From the NCBI GenBank assembly GCA_016719895.1, contig JADJYG010000004.1, positions 124,001 through 188,000 of the forward strand: a stretch of DNA of 64,000 nt. The letters run 5' to 3'. The position numbers and the translations under genes were made by a program. The stretch is from Saprospirales bacterium (GTDB lineage Bacteria; Bacteroidota; Bacteroidia; Chitinophagales; Saprospiraceae). The notes under the pieces are model-generated. The model searched no databases. It saw nothing but the letters and a program-made list of their open reading frames with translations, and was not told the origin of the DNA. How positions within the stretch are numbered: position 1 is the stretch's first letter; the number at the start of each line of letters is the position of its first letter. Of this stretch, positions 18,305 through 27,627 are shown piece after piece.

Positions 18305-19318
18305 ATGAGCACTCCCACTAATTTCAATCCGACACCCAATTTTGAAAACGCGCCGAACGACAATTCGAAGCGACTGCTCACCATGGCTGGTATCGCTATT
18401 GCCGTACTGTTGGGCCTGAGCATCTTTCTGATGATCAGCAAATACAAATCCGGTCAGCAGCTGGAAGCGACGTCGCTCGAATTGAACGAACAAAAACAAG
18501 CCTTTGCCGAACTTGATACCAAATACAACGATGCGGTCGCCCAATTGGAACAACAAAAAGGCCTGAACGCACAGCTCGATGAGAAGATCAACCAGCAGCT
18601 CCAGCAGTTGGAGCAAAACAAATCGCAGATTGAAACCCTTATTCGTGAAAAACGCGACTACCGTACGGCCATGACGCGCCTGGAAAGCCAGAAAAAACAA
18701 TACCTGGCTGAAATTGACAAATTGAAAGAAGAGATCGGCATCCTGACCGTTAAAAACACAGAACTGTCGACTGAAAACCAAACGCTTTCGAGCTCCCTGA
18801 CGGAAACCCAATCGCGCCTTTCGGAAGAAAGCACGGCCAAAGCTGCCCTGATCTCCGAAAAGACCCAATTGGAAACCGAACGCACGGCCCTGAGCAAAAA
18901 GGTTGACATCGCTTCGGCTATCCGGGTAAGAGGTATTACGGTAAAAGCCGTGGATGTGCGCGGCAGCGGCAAAGAGAAGAGCAAATCCCGCGCCAGCAAA
19001 GTCGACAAACTGAATATCTGCTTTGTGACCGAACCCAACGAAGTGGTACCGGCCGGCGAAGAAACGTTCTACATCACGGTGATCGACCCGACCGGCGCCA
19101 CGCTGGCGATCGAAAGCCTTGGCTCCGGTATCGCCCAGGACAAGCGCGCCGAACAGGAATTCCGCTACACGACGGTCGCTACCTGTAACTATGAAAATGG
19201 CGAAACCAATGTGTGCGGCGCCTGGCAGCCCGGACAAAATTTCGTCAAAGGCAAGTACGAGGTAAAAATCTTTAATAAAGGGTACCTGGTGGGTACCGGC
19301 TCCTTCAACCTCAAGTAA
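18305..19318 (+). CDS. Membrane-anchored coiled-coil protein with a C-terminal beta domain
   Basis: A 337-residue protein with a short cytoplasmic tail, one membrane helix at about 24-43 (TMAGIAIAVLLGLSIFLMIS), a long coiled coil to about residue 200 rich in E, K, Q and L, and a C-terminal domain (IRVRGITVKAVDVRGSG to KGYLVGTGSFNLK) likely periplasmic. Similar proteins are common in Bacteroidota and are usually hypothetical or mislabelled as SMC-like. The gene stands alone with a strong terminator after it, so it is probably monocistronic. Function unknown; a spacer or envelope-linking role is a guess. Confidence 0.85.
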   Translation: MSTPTNFNPTPNFENAPNDNSKRLLTMAGIAIAVLLGLSIFLMISKYKSGQQLEATSLELNEQKQAFAELDTKYNDAVAQLEQQKGLNAQLDEKINQQLQQLEQNKSQIETLIREKRDYRTAMTRLESQKKQYLAEIDKLKEEIGILTVKNTELSTENQTLSSSLTETQSRLSEESTAKAALISEKTQLETERTALSKKVDIASAIRVRGITVKAVDVRGSGKEKSKSRASKVDKLNICFVTEPNEVVPAGEETFYITVIDPTGATLAIESLGSGIAQDKRAEQEFRYTTVATCNYENGETNVCGAWQPGQNFVKGKYEVKIFNKGYLVGTGSFNLK

Positions 19319-19346
19319 AACAACAAATTGAGGATCAGACAATACT

Positions 19347-19382
19347 GGGGGCGGCCGCGCGTTTCGCGGCCGCCCCCTTTTT
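19347..19382 (+). terminator. Strong intrinsic terminator
   Basis: GGGGGCGGCCGCG (19347-19359) pairs perfectly with CGCGGCCGCCCCC (19365-19377) around a five-base loop and is followed by TTTTT. It ends the coiled-coil gene and touches the stop codon of the convergent gene. Confidence 0.92.
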
Positions 19383-20418
19383 ATTTTAGCACGATATTTC
19401 TGCTCCCTTCCAATACGCCCTCCGCACGCGCGACAAGTGTTACTACCCCTGTTTTTCCGGGTTGTTTGCGCGCCGCTTCCCGGTCGCGGGCCGGCAGCAA
19501 CAGATCATCGGCAAATAAAAAATCCGGAAGGTAATACGGTTCTTTGCCAGAGCCGGGTTCCCAAACCACGATATGGATATGCTCCGGCGCGCCTCCACCC
19601 GGATATGCTGCAGGGCGGATGGTTTGCAGTTCGTAGCGCCCCTCCTTGTCGGTACGGCACCAGCCGTGCAAACGGCCGTGCCAGCGGAAAATGCCGCGCT
19701 CCTTGCCCGACCTGCTATACCGGCCGGTATTATCGGTGTGGTAAGCATAAATCAACACATCCGGGTAGGGCGTGCGGCCATCCGGTTTATAAAATTGCCC
19801 CCGGATCGCTATTCGACGCCCCGGCTCGTCATCCGGCGCAATTTTTACAACACTGCCGATGTTTTCCGGCATACCGATAAAACAGCAACGCGGGTTGGCA
19901 TCATTGTCGTCGCAGGTATCGCTTGGCGCTGTTGGCACGATCCGGCCGGCAGCCGTTGCGGGAATCTGCTCCCAATTATCCGCGCGCTCCAGCAACCAGT
20001 CGGTCAGCAACTTTTTCTGCTCCGCAGTTAAACGCGCTTCCGGGTGCAGCCAGCGGTAACTACCCAGGGGCATGGCCTCTTTTGAAATCAACTTGGCGCA
20101 ATGCCGTAAAATATCTGCCTGATCTTCTGCCGACCAGCGGCCGAACTCGGACAAATTCAACTCTCCGCGACCGGTTTTAATATGCCCTTCGATCCACCAC
20201 CCCACCGGCTGAATGCCCGAATACCACGGATAACGGGTATTGTTGGAGTGGCAATCATAACAAGCATGTTTGAACAGGCGCATGACCGGGCCGGGCGGAT
20301 TTGCGACATGATGAAATTCTTCGGAAGCATTTGAAACGGGCAACTTCCGGTTTACCGGAAAGGCCTGCAATGCAAGCAAGATGGCAAAAGGCGCCAGCAA
20401 CCACCATTTTTTATGCAT
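19381..20418 (-). CDS. Fusion of a c-type haem-binding domain and an intradiol dioxygenase-like domain
   Basis: An exported protein of 345 residues with an N-terminal hydrophobic signal or anchor (7-20). Residues about 30-155 match the haem-binding (Haem_bd) domain with the CYDCH motif at 53-57 and the WSAEDQADILRHC and MPLGSYRWLHPEARLT segments. Residues about 195-345 match intradiol ring-cleavage dioxygenases, with candidate Fe(III) ligands Y234, Y272, H280 and H282 all present. A cysteine-rich linker (DTCDDNDANPRCCF) joins them. Intradiol enzymes cleave catechols; here the exported location and haem domain suggest an electron-transfer partner or a different substrate. All expected ligands are present, so activity is plausible. 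Confidence 0.85.
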   Translation of the reverse strand: MHKKWWLLAPFAILLALQAFPVNRKLPVSNASEEFHHVANPPGPVMRLFKHACYDCHSNNTRYPWYSGIQPVGWWIEGHIKTGRGELNLSEFGRWSAEDQADILRHCAKLISKEAMPLGSYRWLHPEARLTAEQKKLLTDWLLERADNWEQIPATAAGRIVPTAPSDTCDDNDANPRCCFIGMPENIGSVVKIAPDDEPGRRIAIRGQFYKPDGRTPYPDVLIYAYHTDNTGRYSRSGKERGIFRWHGRLHGWCRTDKEGRYELQTIRPAAYPGGGAPEHIHIVVWEPGSGKEPYYLPDFLFADDLLLPARDREAARKQPGKTGVVTLVARAEGVLEGSRNIVLK

Positions 20419-20661
20419 GGTTTTTGTTTTTATAGATGAAAAAATTGTTGCGGAAACTTTGGCTGAGGAGACACGTCTCCGTTGGTCAATTCAAATATCC
20501 CGTCCGCAATGTTTCCCGGCGCGGGATTTCGGCCAAACAGCCTGTGCATACCGCTGATTCCCGTGTCATGGCGTCTAAAACCACTAATCGCCGGAAACCG
20601 GGAGTTCATCGCCGGAAATTGGATTTCGGCCATGCCGGCACACAAACCACCGGCAATCCAC

Positions 20662-20669
20662 TACCTTTG
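20662..20669 (+). promoter_or_regulatory. -7 element right before the LytS-like gene
   Basis: TACCTTTG matches TAnnTTTG exactly and ends seven bases before the ATG at 20677. No TTG lies at the usual upstream distance. If used, the message would be almost leaderless. The rest of the 258-base gap (20419-20676) shows nothing else. Confidence 0.4.
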
Positions 20670-20676
20670 GATACCA

Positions 20677-21681
20677 ATGAAGCGCTTGTTTTTACATATT
20701 ATCCTGTGGGCTGCTTATGCTGCGGTGGAGTACGTAGCCAACCTGCCGCATTATGCCGACCGCAATGAACTACTTCGGCAAACGCTGTTTTTTATCCCGG
20801 TGATTGCAGTGCCGTTTTACCTGGTAGCCTATGTGCTGGTGCCGCAGCTGTTGTGGAAAAGGCGGAAAGTCCTGTTTTGGATATCCTGCGCCATTGTTTT
20901 TGTTCTAGTCCTGATTATCCGCATACAATGGACGAACTGGTACTGGTTTTGGATATACGGCCACGAGTTCAGCGTCCCCTTGTCCAAAATTTCTAAAAAC
21001 CTTTTTCGCGACTATGCCGTCATAAGCTTTGCCGTTTCCCTGAAAATCATCCGCGACTGGGACCGAAAAGACCGGCTCACCAATCAGCTTCATCTGGAAA
21101 AACGGGATGCGGAATTGCAGTTTCTCCGCGCCCAGATTCATCCGCATTTTTTGTTCAACACGCTGAATAATTTGTACGGCCTGGCCCTCAGGCAATCGCC
21201 GCACACGCCGGACAGCATTTTGAGACTGAGCGGGTTGCTGGATTTTATTCTGTACGAATGCAATGCGGAGCGCATTCCGCTGCAAAAGGAAATCACCCTG
21301 ATCGGCGACTATGCCAACCTGGAGCGGTTGCGTTTCGGCGACCGCCTGCAGTTGGTTTTCGAACACGACCATCCCCCGGAATCCGTGCGGATCGCCCCCC
21401 TGCTGCTTTTGCCTTTTGTCGAAAACGCCTTCAAGCATGGCGCCGGCGCCACCAATGAGGCGGTTTTTATCCATATCCACCTGCGCGTGGAAGATCAAAC
21501 GCTCCATTTTCAGATTGAAAACAACAAGCCGCAAAACGGCGGCCCCGCCTCCAACGGCTCCAGGGGAATCGGGTTGCGGAATGTGGAAAAACGCCTCAGA
21601 CTTTTGTATCCCGGCCGGCATGCATTGAGCGTTACGGAGACGTCCGACCGTTTTACCATTGAATTAAAACTGGCTCTATGA
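20677..21681 (+). CDS. LytS/YehU-type sensor histidine kinase
   Basis: An inner-membrane kinase of 334 residues. Four hydrophobic segments lie within residues 1-130. The His_kinase domain follows, with the phospho-acceptor block AQIHPHFLFNTLNNLYGLAL, then an HATPase domain with LLLPFVENAFKHG and GIGLRNVEKRLRLLYP. The ATG at 20677 (MKRLFLHIILWAAY) fits the family; the longer frame has no family-like leader. It overlaps the LytTR regulator gene by four bases, so the two form a coupled two-component system. The signal is unknown. Confidence 0.93.
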   Translation: MKRLFLHIILWAAYAAVEYVANLPHYADRNELLRQTLFFIPVIAVPFYLVAYVLVPQLLWKRRKVLFWISCAIVFVLVLIIRIQWTNWYWFWIYGHEFSVPLSKISKNLFRDYAVISFAVSLKIIRDWDRKDRLTNQLHLEKRDAELQFLRAQIHPHFLFNTLNNLYGLALRQSPHTPDSILRLSGLLDFILYECNAERIPLQKEITLIGDYANLERLRFGDRLQLVFEHDHPPESVRIAPLLLLPFVENAFKHGAGATNEAVFIHIHLRVEDQTLHFQIENNKPQNGGPASNGSRGIGLRNVEKRLRLLYPGRHALSVTETSDRFTIELKLAL

Positions 21682-22394
21682 GTAATTACGACTGCTATAT
21701 CGTTGACGACGAGCCTATTGCCATTGATATTCTTTGCGCTTACGTCGAACGGCTGGAAGGCTTCCGGATAGTTGGCACGTTCACCAACCCCATCAAGGCA
21801 TTTGAGGCAATACACCGGAATCCGGCGCATCTGGTATTTTTAGACATTCAGATGCCGGAACTGACCGGCCTGGATTTGCTTCGATCGCTCCGCCGACGGC
21901 CGCAGGTAATCCTGACCACGGCATACCGGGAATTTGCACTGGAGGGTTTCGATTTCGATGTGACGGATTATTTGCTGAAGCCTATCGCCTTCGAACGCTT
22001 TTTGCAGGCCATCGACAAATTCCATTTGCGCGCAGCGCTCCCCGGACCGGATCATACGCTTATAGCGGCCGGATCTACCGACGACCCACCCTATTTTTTT
22101 GTGCGGGCCGATCGAAAGAGCGTTAAAGTGTACTTGCAGGATATTTTATATCTGGAAAGTCTGAAAGATTATGTCCGGATCGTTACTACGCAAGGAAAAA
22201 TCCTGACCAAGGAAACCATCTCCCACTTCGAACAATTTTTACCGTCCGATGCCTTCATCCGGGCGCACCGGTCTTTTATCGTTTCCAAAGACAAAATATC
22301 GGCGATCTCCGTGGATGGATTGGAGATCGGGCAGCAAACCATCCCGGTTGGCCGCATGTATAAAATGGCCGTTGAAAAAACCGTGCTGGGTTGA
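21678..22394 (+). CDS. LytTR-type response regulator
   Basis: A 238-residue regulator. The receiver domain (1-125) has DDE at 10-12, phospho-acceptor D56 in FLDIQMPELTG, the TTAYREFAL segment and the lysine of YLLKPIAF. The LytTR DNA-binding domain (about 140-235) carries ILYLESLKDYVRIVT and FIRAHRSFIVS. The ATGA overlap with the kinase gene and the paired families make the partnership almost certain. Target genes cannot be inferred. Confidence 0.95.
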   Translation: MSNYDCYIVDDEPIAIDILCAYVERLEGFRIVGTFTNPIKAFEAIHRNPAHLVFLDIQMPELTGLDLLRSLRRRPQVILTTAYREFALEGFDFDVTDYLLKPIAFERFLQAIDKFHLRAALPGPDHTLIAAGSTDDPPYFFVRADRKSVKVYLQDILYLESLKDYVRIVTTQGKILTKETISHFEQFLPSDAFIRAHRSFIVSKDKISAISVDGLEIGQQTIPVGRMYKMAVEKTVLG

Positions 22395-22396
22395 TC

Positions 22397-23278
22397 TCAC
22401 CCGTAAATTTCTTTCCGGCAAGCCTTCAGGGTGTTCATCAGGAGCGCCGTCACCGTCATCAGCCCTACCCCTCCCGGCACAGGCGTGATATGGCTGCACT
22501 TGGGCGCCACGGCATCAAAATCAACATCGCCGACCAGGCGGGAACCCGACTTGCGCGTCGCATCGGCAATCCGGTTGATTCCCACATCGATCACTACCGC
22601 GCCATCGCGCACCCAATCGGCTTTGACGAATTGCGGAATTCCGATGGCCGCAACAACGATATCGGCCCGGCGGACTTCTGCTGCCAGGTCGCGCGTGCGG
22701 GAGTGCGTCAGCGTGACCGTACAATCGCCGGGATAGCCCTTTCTGGAAAGCAACAACGCCATCGGCGTACCGACAATGTTGCTGCGGCCGAGCACCACGC
22801 AGTGTTTACCGGAGGTTTCAATATTGTGCCGGCGCAACATTTCCATTATGCCAAACGGTGTGGCCGGCAAAAAAGCAGGCATACCTTGCGCCATCCGGCC
22901 AAAATTGACCGGATGAAACCCATCGACATCTTTCCGGTGGTCGATTGCCAGGGTGATTTTTTCTTCACTGATATGTTTGGGCAGCGGCAATTGCACAATA
23001 AAGCCATCAATATCCGGGTCATTGTTCAGGCCGTATACAATATCCAGCAGTTCCGCTTCACCGATGTCTGCCGGGCGCCGGACCAGGGTGCTTTTAAATC
23101 CCACCTGTTCGCAGGACTTGATTTTGCTGCTGACATAAACCTGCGAGGCGGGGTTTTCGCCGACCAATACGGCAGCCAGATGTGGAATTTTACCGCCTTT
23201 AAGCCGGATCTGATCTACTTCCGCCGCCAGTTCCATCTTGATATTTTCGGAGAGCAATTTGCCGTCAAGGAGTTGCAT
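22397..23278 (-). CDS. folD: FolD, methylenetetrahydrofolate dehydrogenase/cyclohydrolase
   Basis: Bifunctional enzyme of one-carbon metabolism that converts 5,10-methylene-THF to 10-formyl-THF. The 293-residue protein has [19 protein letters not shown] with the catalytic lysine, [27 protein letters not shown], the NAD(P)-binding [18 protein letters not shown], and the end [20 protein letters not shown]. It converges on the LytTR regulator with only two bases between stops. The start is ATG 23278. Confidence 0.97.
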   Translation of the reverse strand: MQLLDGKLLSENIKMELAAEVDQIRLKGGKIPHLAAVLVGENPASQVYVSSKIKSCEQVGFKSTLVRRPADIGEAELLDIVYGLNNDPDIDGFIVQLPLPKHISEEKITLAIDHRKDVDGFHPVNFGRMAQGMPAFLPATPFGIMEMLRRHNIETSGKHCVVLGRSNIVGTPMALLLSRKGYPGDCTVTLTHSRTRDLAAEVRRADIVVAAIGIPQFVKADWVRDGAVVIDVGINRIADATRKSGSRLVGDVDFDAVAPKCSHITPVPGGVGLMTVTALLMNTLKACRKEIYG

Positions 23279-23329
23279 ATTTATGATTTGTATTCAATTT
23301 GAAAAGGTGCTTTGTCCGGTACAATTGGG

Positions 23330-24097
23330 TCATTTCAACTCCAGAATACCGAGCGATCCGGCGTTATTCCAGAAAGCGCTATCCGGGCCAGAGTGGTGGT
23401 TTGGCACGTTCCCAATCAGGCTCTCCCGTGCCGCGGAGTGGTCATTGTCGCCATATGCGAGGGCAAATCCCATTTTTTTGCCCGCTTTGAGCAGCTTAGG
23501 TATATTTTCCGCATCGTCCTTAAATTTTGCGCCATCAAAAATGCGCACAGCCATTTCCCAGGTACTCACCCCCTGCCGCGTGATCCGCCGCGTAAAACAG
23601 TGGTCATCATAAAAGCGGTAAACGCTATCGGGTGCAACGTCGGTGACCCGGCCGTCCAGAGCGATATGATAGGTAAAAGCGTTGTGGTTGTACGAATGAT
23701 CCCCTCCGGAAGCATCTTCATCCAGGTGTATTTCCAGGCCGTCGTCGTCCCAGTACCGTTCCAATCCCTCCGGATGAATATCGAACAACGAATCGTCGGT
23801 AATTTCAGCCAGTACATACAGATTGTTTTCATCCCAGGCTAGCTTATAGCGGCCCGAAAAATCCGCTGGACCGGGAGCTGTGCCGGCCCACACCTGATGG
23901 ACGGGGTACCAATCGCAGGCATCCCAAATATCATCGGCAGCGCTGCCATCCAGCACTGGCGTGCCAAACGAAGCGAAGAAAAGGGGACGGCCCTGCGCAT
24001 CTACAAGCGGGGCGGAACCGGGCGCGGAGGGGGTATTCTGGCAGGAAACAGCGCTAAAAAAGGCGATTGCTAAGAGGCTTACGGTGTACCGAGGCAT
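23330..24097 (-). CDS. Lipoprotein with a CBM9-like carbohydrate-binding domain
   Basis: A 255-residue exported lipoprotein. The start ATG 24097 (MPRYTVSLLAIAFFSAVSC) gives a signal peptide with the lipobox cysteine at C19. The mature part matches the CBM9-like sugar-binding or endoglucanase-associated domain: TPVLDGSAADDIWDACDW, GRYKLAWDENNLYVLAEITD, DDDGLEIHLDEDASGG and WEMAVRIFDG. No catalytic domain is attached. It likely binds glycans at the cell surface. It precedes folD on the same strand by 51 bases. Confidence 0.85.
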   Translation of the reverse strand: MPRYTVSLLAIAFFSAVSCQNTPSAPGSAPLVDAQGRPLFFASFGTPVLDGSAADDIWDACDWYPVHQVWAGTAPGPADFSGRYKLAWDENNLYVLAEITDDSLFDIHPEGLERYWDDDGLEIHLDEDASGGDHSYNHNAFTYHIALDGRVTDVAPDSVYRFYDDHCFTRRITRQGVSTWEMAVRIFDGAKFKDDAENIPKLLKAGKKMGFALAYGDNDHSAARESLIGNVPNHHSGPDSAFWNNAGSLGILELK

Positions 24098-24240
24098 GGA
24101 AAGAAGGATGTTTGCGGCAAATGTTCGATTTTTTTGGGAGAAAAAAAGCATACAAAGAGTAAATGCTCCGGGATTGTAAAAAATTTTAAGCAAGCGGGAT
24201 TGCCGGAACAGGCCTTACGGGGCATCCGGCACATTTTTAG

Positions 24241-24274
24241 TTGGGCGGAAATGAAATGAAATATGGTACCTTTG
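24241..24274 (+). promoter_or_regulatory. Promoter of the nuo operon
   Basis: TTG at 24241-24243 and a perfect TACCTTTG at 24267-24274 are separated by 23 bases, within the 17-23 range described for Flavobacterium-type promoters. The predicted transcript starts near 24281, giving a leader of about 86 bases before nuoA. It is the only good promoter-like site before the operon. Confidence 0.62.
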
Positions 24275-24366
24275 CGGCAATTTTAAAGCCAACTTCAATT
24301 TTCCGTTCGCTGGCTAAACTGTTTAATCGTGCAGGCGTTTTAACGGCTTAAAATCAAGTTCTGTCC

Positions 24367-24729
24367 ATGGATCCATCCGGTTACATGCCCGTTATTATCC
24401 AGTCGCTCGTTGCCTTAGGGTTTGTTGCACTGGTATTGATCGTAGTGCCGTTTTTGGGGCCCCGGCGGAAGGGCGGAAAAAAAGATGAAAACTTCGAATG
24501 CGGCATCGAGTCGCAAGGAAATGCGCGGATTCCGGTTTCCATTAAATATTTCATGACAGCCATCCTGTTCGTGCTGTTCGATGTCGAGGTGATTTTCTTT
24601 TATCCGTACGCCGTCAACTTCCGGGAAATGGGCGTCCGGGGCTTCCTGGCGGTGCTGCTTTTTGTATCCATTTTTCTTTTGGGCTTTTATTACATCCTGC
24701 GAAAAGGCGCTCTGGATTGGGAAAAATAA
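24367..24729 (+). CDS. nuoA: NADH-quinone oxidoreductase subunit A
   Basis: Membrane subunit of respiratory complex I, 120 residues with three helices. The loop [20 protein letters not shown] holds the cysteine-containing motif typical of NuoA, followed by [19 protein letters not shown] with small variation. First gene of the complex I operon, 59 bases before nuoB. Confidence 0.96.
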   Translation: MDPSGYMPVIIQSLVALGFVALVLIVVPFLGPRRKGGKKDENFECGIESQGNARIPVSIKYFMTAILFVLFDVEVIFFYPYAVNFREMGVRGFLAVLLFVSIFLLGFYYILRKGALDWEK

Positions 24730-24787
24730 CCTTCTCCGTCCAACAATTGCCCGGGCATCCCACGCAGTATATTTATTCAGGAAAACT

Positions 24788-25324
24788 ATGACCAAGATCG
24801 CAGATATACCGGAGGGGTTTGGCGGCGAAGGTTTTTTTGCTACGTCCTTGTCCAGCGCAGTGGGATTAGCCCGGGCGAATTCGATCTGGCCGCTGCCTTT
24901 TGCCACATCCTGTTGTGGCATCGAATTTATGGCGACCATGGGCACCAACTACGATCTTTCCCGCTTTGGGATGGAAAGACTGTCCTTTTCACCGCGCCAA
25001 TCCGACTTGCTGATGGTGATGGGGACCATTGCAAAAAAAATGGGGCCAATTTTGAAACAGGTTTACACCCAAATGGCCGAGCCTAAATGGGTGATTGCGG
25101 TCGGCGCCTGCGCCAGTTCCGGCGGTATTTTTGATACCTACTCCGTTTTGCAGGGCATCGACAAGGTCATCCCCGTGGATGTGTACGTGCCGGGCTGCCC
25201 GCCCAGGCCGGAACAGATCATCGACGGCATTCTGAAAATTCAGGAACTGGTTAAAAACGAACCCTTGCGCCGGCGCTTTTCGCCGGAATATCAACACCTG
25301 CTGGAAAAATATCAAATCGCCTGA
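24788..25324 (+). CDS. nuoB: NADH-quinone oxidoreductase subunit B
   Basis: Peripheral-arm subunit that carries the N2 [4Fe-4S] cluster, the electron donor to quinone. Cluster cysteines are visible in [20 protein letters not shown] and [10 protein letters not shown]. Length is 178 residues from ATG 24788 ([13 protein letters not shown]); the in-frame start at 24662 overlaps nuoA and adds unrelated sequence. Confidence 0.96.
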   Translation: MTKIADIPEGFGGEGFFATSLSSAVGLARANSIWPLPFATSCCGIEFMATMGTNYDLSRFGMERLSFSPRQSDLLMVMGTIAKKMGPILKQVYTQMAEPKWVIAVGACASSGGIFDTYSVLQGIDKVIPVDVYVPGCPPRPEQIIDGILKIQELVKNEPLRRRFSPEYQHLLEKYQIA

Positions 25325-25367
25325 ACCGGGCGCTACAAAACGCCAGGGCCAGTCCCACACAGCGACA

Positions 25368-25895
25368 ATGACGAACGAACTCATACACGCCCGTATCGAA
25401 CAACAAGCGCCCGGTTTTTTAACCGGAAGCGAAACGGCGCGCGACGGTATGCTGACCTTGGAAACAACGCGCGAGCACATTTATGATTTTTTGCAGTTTT
25501 TGCGGGACGACGAGGGCTTACACTTTCATTTTCTCACCACCCTGTGCGGCATTCATTACCCCGACCAAAACGGCCGCGAACTGGGTGTGATGTATCTGTT
25601 GCACAATTGGAGAAAAAACATCCGCTTACGGGTAAAGGTGTTCGTTCCGATCGAAGAGCCTCACTTGCCCAGCGTCACAACAATTTGGCCCGCCGCCAAC
25701 TGGATGGAACGCGAAACGTTTGACTTTTTCGGTATCTGTTTTGATGGCCACCCCAAACTTACCCGCATTTTGAATGTGGAGGATATGGAGGTTTTCCCCC
25801 TCCGCAAAGAATACAAACTGGAAGACGGTACCCGAACAGACAAAGACGACCGGTATTTTGGCCGGGACGGACACGAAGGGCAGCGTTTTGACTGA
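25368..25895 (+). CDS. nuoC: NADH-quinone oxidoreductase subunit C
   Basis: Peripheral-arm subunit of complex I, 175 residues, not fused to NuoD. The signature ERETFDFFGICFDGHPKLTR followed by a FPLRKEY segment is present. It lies 43 bases after nuoB and 17 bases before nuoD. Confidence 0.95.
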   Translation: MTNELIHARIEQQAPGFLTGSETARDGMLTLETTREHIYDFLQFLRDDEGLHFHFLTTLCGIHYPDQNGRELGVMYLLHNWRKNIRLRVKVFVPIEEPHLPSVTTIWPAANWMERETFDFFGICFDGHPKLTRILNVEDMEVFPLRKEYKLEDGTRTDKDDRYFGRDGHEGQRFD

Positions 25896-25912
25896 GCATT
25901 TTCAACTTTTTT

Positions 25913-27118
25913 ATGCCAATTCAATCCTACTTCTCCCAACTCGATAGCCTCGACGGCGAACTGGCCACACTCAACCTCGGCCCGACCCACCCGGCCACAC
26001 ACGGCATCTTTCAGAATGTACTGAAAATGAACGGGGAAAAAATCGTCAGTGCCGAACCGACGATCGGCTATATCCACCGGGCATTCGAGAAACTGGCAGA
26101 ACGGCGCCCCTACAACCAGATCACGCCCATCACCGACCGTTTGAACTACTGCTCCTCCCCCATCAATAACATGGGGTGGCATATGACCGTGGAGAAACTG
26201 GCCGGCATTGAAGTGCCAAAACGGGCGCAGTACATGCGCGTGATCATCATGGAACTGGCTCGCCTGGCCGATCATCTGATCTGCAACTCCGTTATCGGCG
26301 TGGATACCGGCGCCCTCACGGGTTTTACCTATATGTTCCAGGAGCGCGAGCGGATTTACGACATGTACGAGGAGGTTTGCGGCACCCGCCTGACCACCAA
26401 TGTAGGCCGTATCGGCGGTATGGAACGCGACTTCTCGCCGGCTTTTCACAAAAAACTGAAGGATTTTTTGCGCACTTTCCCGGCCAAGTTTGAAGAGTTC
26501 AACAACCTGCTCGAACGCAACCGTATCTTCATGGACCGCACCATCGGCGCCGGCCCCATCTCGGCCGAACGAGCCATGGCCTACGGCTTCACCGGCCCGA
26601 ACCTGCGCGCCTGCGGCGTCGACTACGATGTGCGCGTCGCGCTACCTTATTCTTCCTACGAAGATTTCGATTTTATCATTCCCGTAGGCACGCAAGGCGA
26701 TACGTACGACCGCTTCATGGTCCGGCAAGAGGAAATGCGGCAAAGCCTCCGGATAATACAACAAGCGTACGATAACCTTCCGGCAGGCGATTACCACGCC
26801 GACGTGCCGGATTATTACCTGCCGCCCAAAGACGATGTGTATACCAAAATGGAAGCCCTGATTTATCATTTCAAAATCGTCATGGGCGAAGTGCCCATCC
26901 CGAAAGGCGAAGTCTATCACGCCGTGGAAGGCGGAAACGGCGAACTCGGGTTTTACCTCATCAGCGACGGCGGCCGGCAACCCTACCGCCTGCACTTCCG
27001 CCGGCCCTGTTTCATTTACTACCAGGCATACCCCGAAATGGTGAAGGGCTCCATGCTGTCGGACGCCATCCTGACCATGTCGAGCATGAATGTCATTGCG
27101 GGTGAACTGGATGCTTAA
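25913..27118 (+). CDS. nuoD: NADH-quinone oxidoreductase subunit D
   Basis: The 49-kDa-type subunit that forms the quinone site with NuoB. The 401-residue protein has LNLGPTHPATHG near the start, with the quinone-site histidine, EPTIGYIHRAFEKLAE, NRIFMDRTIG, and the region GEVYHAVEGGNGELGFYLIS near the C-terminus. It keeps normal family length. The next gene is not a complex I subunit. Confidence 0.96.
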   Translation: MPIQSYFSQLDSLDGELATLNLGPTHPATHGIFQNVLKMNGEKIVSAEPTIGYIHRAFEKLAERRPYNQITPITDRLNYCSSPINNMGWHMTVEKLAGIEVPKRAQYMRVIIMELARLADHLICNSVIGVDTGALTGFTYMFQERERIYDMYEEVCGTRLTTNVGRIGGMERDFSPAFHKKLKDFLRTFPAKFEEFNNLLERNRIFMDRTIGAGPISAERAMAYGFTGPNLRACGVDYDVRVALPYSSYEDFDFIIPVGTQGDTYDRFMVRQEEMRQSLRIIQQAYDNLPAGDYHADVPDYYLPPKDDVYTKMEALIYHFKIVMGEVPIPKGEVYHAVEGGNGELGFYLISDGGRQPYRLHFRRPCFIYYQAYPEMVKGSMLSDAILTMSSMNVIAGELDA

Positions 27119-27135
27119 CCTACAAAATTGAGGAT

Positions 27136-27618
27136 ATGCTTCAGGCAAAAGAAAGAGTACCGAATTATAAACCCGCCACTTCTAAATCCTGGATCGAAAT
27201 GGGACGCGTTTACGCTGAGATCGAAATTATTCCTACCAGAGATCTTATACTGGCTGCAGAAGGCCATCTGGAAGAGTCGAAAATAAAAAAATCAACCTTC
27301 CGCTTTGTTGTCGACAGTGGGGCGGATTACCTGTGCATAAACGAGCACATCAAAAACCAACTCCAACTAACCGTTTTGGAAGAACGCGTATTTGAGTTGG
27401 CCGACGGCACGGAAGTCCGGTTCGAAATTGCCGGGCCGGTGGATATCCGGTTTGGCAACCGCCAGGCTACCTGCCGGGCCGTCGTTCTGCCGGGCGATAC
27501 CGACCCGTTGCTCGGCGCCATCCCAATGGAAGACCTCGATGTGGTGATTCACCCCAGATCACAAATTCTGACAGTGAATCCGGACAACCCTTTCACCGCA
27601 AAACACTACCTGAAATAA
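27136..27618 (+). CDS. Clan AA (retropepsin-like) aspartic protease between nuoD and nuoE
   Basis: A 160-residue protein with one retropepsin-like domain. The catalytic motif is FVVDSGADYL (D60-S61-G62), followed by the flap-like region FELADGTEVRFEIAGPVDIR and the hydrophobic-hydrophobic-glycine motif PLLGAIPMEDLDVVIHP. Like retropepsins it would act as a dimer. It has no signal peptide, so it is cytoplasmic. It lies 17 bases after nuoD and 9 bases before nuoE in the same direction and is not a known complex I subunit. Its base composition is visibly more A/T-rich than the flanking genes, hinting at transfer. The substrate is unknown; ATG 27199 is an alternative start. Confidence 0.85.
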   Translation: MLQAKERVPNYKPATSKSWIEMGRVYAEIEIIPTRDLILAAEGHLEESKIKKSTFRFVVDSGADYLCINEHIKNQLQLTVLEERVFELADGTEVRFEIAGPVDIRFGNRQATCRAVVLPGDTDPLLGAIPMEDLDVVIHPRSQILTVNPDNPFTAKHYLK

Positions 27619-27627
27619 GCGCACACG

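Noticed and set aside
18299..19342. 347-codon minus-strand frame opposite the coiled-coil protein
   Set aside because: Phe/Leu-rich antisense of a Glu/Lys/Gln-rich coiled coil; a typical codon-complement artefact.
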